Shown here in pieces: positions 58,220 through 64,000 of a DNA stretch of 64,000 nt (within the stretch, counting starts at the first letter, position 1; each line of letters opens with the position of its first letter). The position numbers and the translations under genes were made by a program. The notes beneath the pieces are model-generated. The model ran no database searches. It was given only the letters and a program-made list of their open reading frames with translations, and was not told the DNA's origin. Location of the stretch: contig NZ_JBAJEX010000003.1 in the NCBI RefSeq assembly GCF_039822265.1, positions 1-64,000 of the forward strand, in the 5' to 3' direction. Origin of the DNA: Thiobacter sp. AK1 (GTDB lineage Bacteria > Pseudomonadota > Gammaproteobacteria > Burkholderiales > Thiobacteraceae).

Positions 58220-58956
58220 TGCGGGAAATCGACGAACACAGCTTGCACGCCTACCTGGATGATGCCCTGGATGGGCCGCGCCGCGCGCAAGTCGAAGCCT
58301 ACCTCGCGCAGCACCCGGATGCGGCGGCGCGCGTTTCGGCCTGGCGCCACCAGAAAGAAGCGCTGCACGCCCTGTTCGACCCAGTGCTGGAGGAACCCCT
58401 GCCGGCGCGGCTCAAGCCGCCCGCGCGCGCCCTACCCGCACTACGCTATGCCGCGATGCTGGGTTGGTTGGGCGTAGGCGCCGCCTTGGGTTGGCTGGCA
58501 CGGGGCGATGCGCCCGCACCAGGGCCTCTTGCGTCCCTGCCGCGGGAGGCGGCAGTGGCCCACGTGGTCTATGCGCCGGAAGTGCTGCATCCGGTGGAAG
58601 TGGGCGCGGAGCAGCAGGCCCATCTGGTCAAATGGCTGTCCAAGCGCCTGGGCGCTGAACTCAATGCGCCTGATCTCGCCCCCAGTGGCTTCCATCTCAT
58701 GGGCGGGCGGCTGCTGCCGGCCGACGACGGCCCTGCCGCGCAGTTCATGTACCAGGACAGCCAAGGCAGGCGGCTTAGCCTCTACGTGCGCGTACTGTCC
58801 GGCACGGCGAGAGAGACCGCCTTCCGCTTTGAACGCAAGGACGGGGTGAGCGTCTTCTACTGGGTGGACGGCCGCTTCGGTTATGCCCTCTCGGGCGAGC
58901 TGGACCGGGCGCGTCTGCTGGAAATCGCCACGTCGGTCTATCACCAGCTCGGCTGA
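58219..58956 (+). CDS. Transmembrane anti-sigma factor
   Basis: 245 residues. The cytosolic N-terminus (about 1-75; [20 protein letters not shown]) resembles anti-sigma domains but lacks the HxxxCxxC zinc motif. One membrane helix (about 76-94) and a periplasmic domain (about 110-245; [20 protein letters not shown]). Start overlaps the sigma stop by one base. Likely holds the ECF factor until an envelope signal. Confidence 0.85.
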   Translation: MREIDEHSLHAYLDDALDGPRRAQVEAYLAQHPDAAARVSAWRHQKEALHALFDPVLEEPLPARLKPPARALPALRYAAMLGWLGVGAALGWLARGDAPAPGPLASLPREAAVAHVVYAPEVLHPVEVGAEQQAHLVKWLSKRLGAELNAPDLAPSGFHLMGGRLLPADDGPAAQFMYQDSQGRRLSLYVRVLSGTARETAFRFERKDGVSVFYWVDGRFGYALSGELDRARLLEIATSVYHQLG

Positions 58957-59009
58957 GGACGTTGGATTCCCTGCCTTGGCCGAGCCAGTCGCAAACATCG
59001 AGAGGCCTC

Positions 59010-59924
59010 ATGTCCAAGCTTCGTATCCCTTACATTCCCCCTTCGGAGATCACCCCCAGCCAGTTGGTGCTAAGCCGGCGCACCTTTCTCAAAAGCGGCG
59101 CCGCCGCGCTGGCGGCGCTAGCGGCTCCGGCACAGGCGCGCCTTGCCGCACAGGCGAGCGCCTATTCCACCCAAGAGCCCCTCACCCCCTTCTCAGACGT
59201 GACCCACTACAACAACTTCTACGAGTTCGGCACCGGCAAGGAGGAGCCTGCGCAACGGGCCCATAGCCTGATCACCCGTCCCTGGACGGTGAGCGTGGAG
59301 GGCTTGGTGCAAAAGCCCAGGGTGTGGGACGTGGAGGCGCTGCTACGCTTCCCGCTGGAAGAGCGCATCTACCGCCTGCGCTGCGTGGAGGGGTGGTCCA
59401 TGGTCATCCCCTGGATCGGTTTCCCCCTGGCCCAGTTGCTGCGCCAGGCAGAGCCATTGGGATCGGCGAAATACGTGGAATTCGTGAGCCTGCACGATCC
59501 CCGCCAGATGCCAGGTCAGCGCCTCCCCCTCCTAGACTGGCCTTATCGCGAAGGATTGCGTCTGGACGAAGCCCTGCATCCTCTGACCCTGCTTGCCGTG
59601 GGCCTGTATGGCGAACTGCTGCCGAACCAGAACGGTGCGCCCATCCGCCTGGTCGTGCCATGGAAATACGGCTTCAAGAGTGCCAAGTCCATCGTGCGCA
59701 TCCGCCTGGTGGAAAAGCAGCCCCTCACCACCTGGATGCGCGCAGCACCCGATGAATACGGTTTCTATTCCAACGTCAATCCGGCAGTGGACCACCCGCG
59801 CTGGAGCCAGGCTCGGGAACGGCGCATCGGCGAGTTCCACAAGCGGCCCACCCTCCCCTTCAACGGCTATGGGGACCAGGTGGCGTCCCTCTATGCCGGC
59901 ATGGATCTGAAGAAATTCTTCTGA
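59010..59924 (+). CDS. msrP: Methionine-sulfoxide reductase catalytic subunit MsrP
   Basis: 304 residues. Twin-arginine signal ([20 protein letters not shown]), then a sulfite-oxidase-type molybdopterin domain with the Mo-binding Cys in [20 protein letters not shown] and [20 protein letters not shown]. It repairs oxidised methionines in periplasmic proteins, including damage from hypochlorite. ATG 59010 chosen so that the signal is intact. Adjacent to msrQ without a gap. Confidence 0.95.
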   Translation: MSKLRIPYIPPSEITPSQLVLSRRTFLKSGAAALAALAAPAQARLAAQASAYSTQEPLTPFSDVTHYNNFYEFGTGKEEPAQRAHSLITRPWTVSVEGLVQKPRVWDVEALLRFPLEERIYRLRCVEGWSMVIPWIGFPLAQLLRQAEPLGSAKYVEFVSLHDPRQMPGQRLPLLDWPYREGLRLDEALHPLTLLAVGLYGELLPNQNGAPIRLVVPWKYGFKSAKSIVRIRLVEKQPLTTWMRAAPDEYGFYSNVNPAVDHPRWSQARERRIGEFHKRPTLPFNGYGDQVASLYAGMDLKKFF

Positions 59925-60539
59925 ATGGGGCGCGCCTCCCGAACCGAGTCGGTGAGGAGGCCACGCCTGGCCTGGCTCAAGCCCTTCCTGTTCCTGTTCG
60001 CCCTGCTGCCGCTTGCGCGGCTCGTCTGGCTTGCACGCGGCCAAGGTCTCGGGGCCAATCCCGTCGAGTACGTCACCCACTCCACCGGCACCTGGGCGCT
60101 GGTATGGTTGCTCGCGACCCTGGCCGTGACGCCCCTGCGGTGGCTTTCCGGCCGCAACGAGCTGGTGCGCCTGCGCCGCATGCTGGGCTTGTTCGCCTTT
60201 TTCTACGCCAGCCTGCACCTTCTCACCTATCTCTGGTGGGACCAGTTCTTCGACTGGAATGAGATCGCGCGCGACGTGATCAAGCGGCCCTTCATCACCG
60301 CGGGGGCGAGCGCCTATCTCCTGATGCTCCCCCTCGCCTTGACCTCCACCCAGGCCATGATGCGCCAACTGGGACGCCACTGGCAGAGACTGCATCGTCT
60401 GGTTTATGGCGTGGGCATCGCGGCGGTCCTGCACTACTTTTGGCTGGTCAAGAAAGATCTCAGCCAACCCCTCCTCTACGGGGCGATCTTAAGCCTCCTG
60501 CTTGCCGCGCGCGTGATGCACTGGCTGCGCAGCAAATAA
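59925..60539 (+). CDS. msrQ: MsrQ haem-binding membrane subunit
   Basis: 204 residues, six membrane helices. His residues in [22 protein letters not shown] and [12 protein letters not shown] are the likely haem ligands. It passes electrons from the quinone pool or a flavin reductase to MsrP. Its ATG follows the msrP stop directly. Confidence 0.94.
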   Translation: MGRASRTESVRRPRLAWLKPFLFLFALLPLARLVWLARGQGLGANPVEYVTHSTGTWALVWLLATLAVTPLRWLSGRNELVRLRRMLGLFAFFYASLHLLTYLWWDQFFDWNEIARDVIKRPFITAGASAYLLMLPLALTSTQAMMRQLGRHWQRLHRLVYGVGIAAVLHYFWLVKKDLSQPLLYGAILSLLLAARVMHWLRSK

Positions 60540-60567
60540 AAAAAGCGGGAGGGTCGCCCCACCCGCT
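60538..60567 (-). terminator. Terminator of the histone-like gene
   Basis: Minus strand AGCGGGTGGGGCGACCCTCC-type hairpin (60567-60545) followed by a run of seven T (60544-60538). It lies at the convergent end with msrQ and could slow transcripts from both sides. Confidence 0.85.
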
Positions 60568-60585
60568 TCATGAACCGCGCCGCGC

Positions 60586-61224
60586 TTACTTGAGCAGCGA
60601 CGCCACCGTGGCCATCGGCTTGGGGATCACCGGCGCAATGGGCGCGGCCGGCGAAGCTGCCGGTGCCGGAGCAGGCGCCGCCGGTTTGGGCGCAGCTTTC
60701 TTCGCGGCGGGCTTCTTCGGTGCCGCCTTCTTCGCCGCCGGCTTGGGCGCGGCTTTCTTCGGCGCCGCTTTCTTGGTGGCGGGTTTCTTGGCGACCGCCT
60801 TCTTGGCCGCAGCCTTCTTCGGTGCCGCCTTCTTGGCGGCGGCCTTCTTCGGTGCCGCCTTCTTGGCGGCGGGTTTCTTGGCCGTGGCCTTCTTCGGTGC
60901 CGCCTTCTTGGCGGCGGGTTTCTTGGCCGTGGCCTTCTTCGCCGCCGGCTTCTTGGCGGCGGGTTTCTTGGCCGTGGCCTTCTTCGCCGCCGGCTTCTTG
61001 GCGGTCGCCTTCTTCGCCGCGGGTTTCTTGGCGGCGGCCTTTTTCACCGCTGGCTTCTTGGCGGCCGGTTTCTTGGCAGCAGCTTTCTTGGCTGCAGGCT
61101 TCTTGGCGGTCGCCTTCTTGGCTGCGGGCTTCTTGGCTGCCGCCTTTTTGGCGGCGGGCTTCTTGGCCGCAGGCTTGCCAGACGAACTGCCAGCTGCCGC
61201 CGCGGCCATTTCCAGTGTTGCCAT
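60586..61224 (-). CDS. Histone H1-like Lys/Ala/Pro-repeat protein
   Basis: 212 residues. After [17 protein letters not shown], most of the protein is a run of PAKK/AAAKK-type repeats, about 30 units, ending in an Ala/Pro tail and TVASLLK. This is the AlgP/HC1-like bacterial histone H1 type: disordered, very basic, DNA binding and probably nucleoid compacting. ATG 61224 has AAAGGAG. The repeat DNA (codons for AKK) makes length variation by slippage likely. Confidence 0.85.
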   Translation of the reverse strand: MATLEMAAAAAGSSSGKPAAKKPAAKKAAAKKPAAKKATAKKPAAKKAAAKKPAAKKPAVKKAAAKKPAAKKATAKKPAAKKATAKKPAAKKPAAKKATAKKPAAKKAAPKKATAKKPAAKKAAPKKAAAKKAAPKKAAAKKAVAKKPATKKAAPKKAAPKPAAKKAAPKKPAAKKAAPKPAAPAPAPAASPAAPIAPVIPKPMATVASLLK

Positions 61225-61592
61225 GGTTGAACTCCTTTTCGAAACGTTAAGGATTGAAACCGGCGAGGCCTCAAGCCGCGCCACCCGGCGGCAGGTGGCT
61301 CCCAATTGACTCACGCGCAACTCTTACCTTCCGTGACTCAGTTGAAAGTTCGCTACCGCCCGGTGACGCGAAATTTATGGCAGCACGCGGAAGCACACAA
61401 TAGCCGTCAACGCAAACTCCATGCTTTTTACTGAGAAAAAACGGGGTGCCAGTAATTTGGTCGCGACTCGATACCGATTTTAGACAAACACCATTCCCCT
61501 AGGAGCAAGCAGCGGCGCGGCTTTCGCGAGATGGTATCGGGTCGAATCCATCCGCGCTAAAAAATAATTTTTCGTTCGCCGGCGTGGAGTCT
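61225..61592. other. Intergenic region between histone-like gene and lysA
   Basis: 368 bases without a gene, more AT-rich than its neighbours. It must hold the promoter of the minus-strand histone-like gene. I see no convincing terminator for lysA on the minus strand and no small reading frame with a ribosome site. Confidence 0.5.
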
Positions 61593-62858
61593 TTAGGAGG
61601 CAGACAGAGCATCGGTGGGAAGCAGGTGTTCCAGGGCGTAGAGAGCCTCCACTGATTCCCGCTCCCGGATCAGGAAGACCTGTTCCCCGCTGACCATCAC
61701 TTCGGCAGCCCGCGGTCGGCTGTTGTAGTTGGAAGCCATGCTCATGCCGTAGGCTCCCGCGGACATGATGGCCAGCAGATCGCCCTGGGCGAGGGCGAGA
61801 CTGCGGGCGTGACCGAGGAAATCACCGCTTTCGCACACCGGGCCGACGATCTCCCACGTCCGCGCGGAACCTTGGTGGGGCACCACGGGAAGGATGTCAT
61901 GCCAGGCGTCGTACAAGGCGGGGCGCATGAGGTCGTTCATGGCGGCATCGACAATGGCGAAATGACGCGTCTGTCCGGGTTTGAGGTACTCGACTCGAGT
62001 CAGCAACAACCCGGCATTGCCCACCAGGGCTCGCCCCGGCTCGAGCAATAGCTTGAGTCCCCGCCCTGCGAGGCGCTCGGCGAGGCGGCGCGCATACTCA
62101 GCGAGATCAGGGGGGCACTCGTCACGGTAGCGAATGCCCAGTCCGCCCCCCAGATCCAAGTGCTCGAGCCGGATGCCCGCGGCCTTAAGGCGATCCACCA
62201 GTTCCAGCACCCGTTCCAGGGCATCCACGAAGGGCTCCACCTGGAGGATTTGGGAACCGATGTGGCAGTCGATGCCGCGCACGACGAGATGGGGCAGCCC
62301 TTGCGCTACCTGGTAGAGCTCGAAGGCGCGGGCATATTCGATGCCGAACTTGCTTTCCTTGAGGCCGGTGGAGATGTAGGGGTGGGTGCGCGGATTGACG
62401 TCGGGATTGACGCGCAGGGACACCGGCGCCCGGCGTTTAAGCCCACCGGCCACTTCGTTGAGGCGGTAGAGCTCTGCTTCGGATTCCACGTTGAAGCAGT
62501 GGATGCCAAGCTCGAGGGCCAGGCGCATCTCAGCCTCGGTCTTGCCCACGCCGGAGAACACTACCTTGGAGGGATCGCCCCCCGCGGCCACCACGCGCTT
62601 GAGCTCGCCACCGGAGACGATGTCGAAGCCCGCGCCCAGCCGGGCAAACAAGTCGAGGATGGCGAGATTCGAGTTGGCCTTGACCGCGTAGCAGATGAGA
62701 TGGGGCAGCCCGCTAAACGCGCCATCGAAGTTCCTGAAGGCGAATTCCAGCGCGGCGCGGGAATAGACATAGCACGGCGTGCCGTATTGGGCGGCGATGC
62801 GGGTCAGGGGCACCGCTTCCACGCACAGCCCCTGCTCGCGATAGGCGAAAGGCGTCAC
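61593..62858 (-). CDS. lysA: Diaminopimelate decarboxylase
   Basis: 421 residues, PLP-dependent fold type III. PLP Lys in LICYAVKANSNLAIL, HIGSQI, GGGLGIRYRDE, LEPGRALVGNAGLLLTRVEY and the substrate Cys in GPVCESGDFLGH. Last step of lysine synthesis. GTG 62858 overlaps the lptM stop (GTGA) and has AGGGAAAGACC upstream; the longer open frame is a shadow. Confidence 0.95.
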   Translation of the reverse strand: MTPFAYREQGLCVEAVPLTRIAAQYGTPCYVYSRAALEFAFRNFDGAFSGLPHLICYAVKANSNLAILDLFARLGAGFDIVSGGELKRVVAAGGDPSKVVFSGVGKTEAEMRLALELGIHCFNVESEAELYRLNEVAGGLKRRAPVSLRVNPDVNPRTHPYISTGLKESKFGIEYARAFELYQVAQGLPHLVVRGIDCHIGSQILQVEPFVDALERVLELVDRLKAAGIRLEHLDLGGGLGIRYRDECPPDLAEYARRLAERLAGRGLKLLLEPGRALVGNAGLLLTRVEYLKPGQTRHFAIVDAAMNDLMRPALYDAWHDILPVVPHQGSARTWEIVGPVCESGDFLGHARSLALAQGDLLAIMSAGAYGMSMASNYNSRPRAAEVMVSGEQVFLIRERESVEALYALEHLLPTDALSAS

Positions 62859-62992
62859 GGTCTTTCCCTGTCTTTGTCCGCGGCGGGTGCCTGAGGGGAT
62901 GTTGCAGCCGGCGGGGGCAGGTAGAGCGGCCCTTTCACGCCACAGGCTTGCAGCGCAGCCGCGAGCACCAATATCATGGGGACAAATCGCAT
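62855..62992 (-). CDS. lptM: Small lipoprotein LptM (YifL)
   Basis: 45 residues. Translated on the minus strand from ATG 62992: MRFVPMILVLAAALQACGVK and then GPLYLPPP, the LptM/YifL signature (lipobox Cys followed by GVKGPLYLP). It helps the LptD outer-membrane LPS translocon mature. Typical place just before lysA, with a 4-base overlap. Confidence 0.88.
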   Translation of the reverse strand: MRFVPMILVLAAALQACGVKGPLYLPPPAATSPQAPAADKDRERP

Positions 62993-63052
62993 CGAGGAAT
63001 GGGATCAGGGGTGGCAGGCCAAGCCCGCATCTTAGCACACGGGGAAAACATG

Positions 63053-63367
63053 ATGACCGAGACGGAATTCAACCGCCTGGTGGACGAGACCTTGGCCCGC
63101 ATCGAGCAAGCGATCGAGGACAGTGGAGCCGACATCGACTACGAAACCAGCGCGGGCATCCTCACCCTGGATTTCCCGGACGGCAGCAAGATCGTCATCA
63201 ACCGTCAGAGCGCCAACCAGGAGCTGTGGGTGGCCGCCCGCGCCGGCGGTTTTCACTTCCGCTGGATGGACGGTGCCTGGCGCAACACCCGCGATGGCTC
63301 CCAGCTCATCCCCTCGCTCGCCCGCTGGGTGAGCGAGCAGGCGGGCATGCCGGTAAACTTCGACTGA
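63053..63367 (+). CDS. cyaY: Frataxin-like iron donor CyaY
   Basis: 104 residues: MTETEFNRLVDETLARIEQA, an acidic helix with likely iron-binding Asp/Glu, then ILTLDFPDGSKIVINRQSAN and the strand-rich GGFHFRWMDGAWRNT. It modulates iron-sulfur cluster assembly. Divergent from lptM-lysA, its usual neighbours. ATG 63053 is preferred to 63050 by ribosome-site spacing. Confidence 0.93.
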   Translation: MTETEFNRLVDETLARIEQAIEDSGADIDYETSAGILTLDFPDGSKIVINRQSANQELWVAARAGGFHFRWMDGAWRNTRDGSQLIPSLARWVSEQAGMPVNFD

Positions 63368-63390
63368 ACGGGAGACCGCCAAGCCGCCCG

Positions 63391-63963
63391 ATGCGCAAGA
63401 GCGCTTTCAACCTGCTGGAACTCACGGAGCGCCTGGGCAACCTGATCCGGGTCGAGATGCGCCGGCTGGGAGCGGCCTACAAGCTGCACCCCGTGCATTT
63501 GCAGGCCTTGAGCTATCTGCGTCAGGCCAACCGTTACAGCAACACCCCCCAGGCGCTCACCGAGTATCTGGGACTGACCAAGGGCACGGTGTCCCAGAGT
63601 CTGCTTTTGCTCTACCGCAAGGGGCTGGTGACCCGCTACGTGGACGAACGCGACAAGCGCGTAGTTCGCTTGAAGCTCTCCGCTTCTGGCCGGCGTCTGA
63701 TGAAGGATGCCCAACTCGCGCCCATCTGGCAGACTGCCGCCGCCAACATCAGTCCAGCGCGCAGCCGCACCACTGTGCTGGTGTTGCAGGAAACCCTGCG
63801 CAATCTCCAGGCCATGCATCAGGAACGGACCTTTGGGGTGTGTAACACCTGCGCCCATCTGCAGCGCGAGAGCGCCCGAATTTACCACTGTGGCGTCACG
63901 GGCGAACGCCTGAGCGTGCCGGAAACCCGCCAGATCTGCCGCTTGCACACCCCCCGCGCGTGA
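63391..63963 (+). CDS. MarR-type regulator with C-terminal Cys cluster
   Basis: 190 residues. A winged helix-turn-helix domain of MarR type (about 30-110; ALSYLRQANRYSNTPQALTE, GLTKGTVSQSLLLLYRKGLV, RYVDERDKRVVRLKLSASGR) and a C-terminal extension with four cysteines: FGVCNTCAHLQRE, IYHCGVTGE and RQICRLH. The CxxC...C...C arrangement could bind a metal or an Fe-S cluster and make the repressor redox or metal sensitive (inference). It lies 23 bp after cyaY, in the same direction. Confidence 0.85.
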   Translation: MRKSAFNLLELTERLGNLIRVEMRRLGAAYKLHPVHLQALSYLRQANRYSNTPQALTEYLGLTKGTVSQSLLLLYRKGLVTRYVDERDKRVVRLKLSASGRRLMKDAQLAPIWQTAAANISPARSRTTVLVLQETLRNLQAMHQERTFGVCNTCAHLQRESARIYHCGVTGERLSVPETRQICRLHTPRA

Positions 63964-63967
63964 AGAC

Positions 63968-64000
63968 TCAGGCACCCGGCATCAGCGTCACCGCCACCTC
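63968..64000 (-). CDS. Possible 3' end of a gene running in from the right
   Basis: The minus strand ends with the frame EVAVTLMPGA and a TGA at 63970-63968. Eleven codons are too few to name a family; it is reported only as a possible truncated gene. Confidence 0.25.
   Translation of the reverse strand, partial: EVAVTLMPGA

Noticed and set aside
60440-61309. 289-codon Phe/Ala/Gly-rich open frame opposite the histone-like gene
   Set aside because: Pure antisense of AKK repeats; the low-complexity hydrophobic pattern is an artefact.

Overview
The window looks like a GC-rich betaproteobacterial chromosome. The evidence is the proteobacterial gene orders dacA-dat-ybeD-lipB, gatCAB/mreBCD-mrdA-rodA-rlpA, metXW-DUF4426, lptM-lysA/cyaY and msrPQ, a DUF3567 gene, a Thiobacillus/Acidithiobacillus-type gshA, and a Lys/Ala/Pro-rich histone H1-like protein. 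A chemolithotrophic or Nitrosomonadales/Hydrogenophilales-like host is a reasonable guess, but the window does not prove it. I saw no rRNA or tRNA gene and no CRISPR array.

Positions 1-7830 are an accessory island. It opens with a 3' fragment of glmM, a 43-bp tandem repeat and the 3' end of a decayed IS110-type transposase gene. These are followed by a sedentary integron. Its integrase gene (6840-7830, + strand) is dead, with two frameshifts and two nonsense codons. A divergent array of eight gene cassettes runs on the minus strand from 6714 to 1057, separated by seven recognisable attC sites. The cassettes encode, in order from the integrase: a membrane protein, a small basic protein, a PD-(D/E)xK nuclease-like protein, two more membrane proteins, a full-length DUF262/HNH (GmrSD-like) defence protein, an M15-peptidase-like protein, and a DUF4160-DUF2442 pair of toxin-antitoxin type. 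The last cassette has lost its attC to the IS110 remnant. The dead integrase abuts lipB tail to tail, with the two stop codons overlapping.

Positions 7827-17100 hold core genes on the minus strand. These are lipoate transfer and D-amino acid/peptidoglycan genes (lipB, ybeD, dat, dacA), a sugar-permease-free PTS chain (EIIA-Man, HPr, enzyme I), apbE, and glutathione synthesis (gshA, gshB). A cluster of REP-like palindromes lies upstream of gshA. Positions 17215-20070 form a nitrogen-control unit (torF-glnK-amt) with a clear sigma-54 promoter and NtrC-like half-sites. A sodium/solute symporter, ubiK and comM follow.

Positions 23712-26967 carry a compact stressosome-type operon: a diguanylate cyclase, a fused RsbT-like kinase/RsbX-like phosphatase, RsbR and RsbS. 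Next come a VIT1-type metal transporter with a ferritin-like domain, a rhodanese, metH, a GGDEF/EAL protein, a thioredoxin/HEAT protein, a 2Fe-2S flavin reductase, a TPR protein, metX-metW-DUF4426, a TauE/DsbD-like membrane protein, ampG, xth, pyrE, a DUF4124 protein and gatCAB.

Positions 47693-54098 are the rod-shape operon mreBCD-mrdA-rodA-rlpA. It is followed by mgtE, a disulfide-less flavoprotein, an NTF2/ECF sigma/anti-sigma unit leading into msrPQ, the histone-like gene, lptM-lysA, cyaY and a MarR-type regulator with a C-terminal cysteine cluster.
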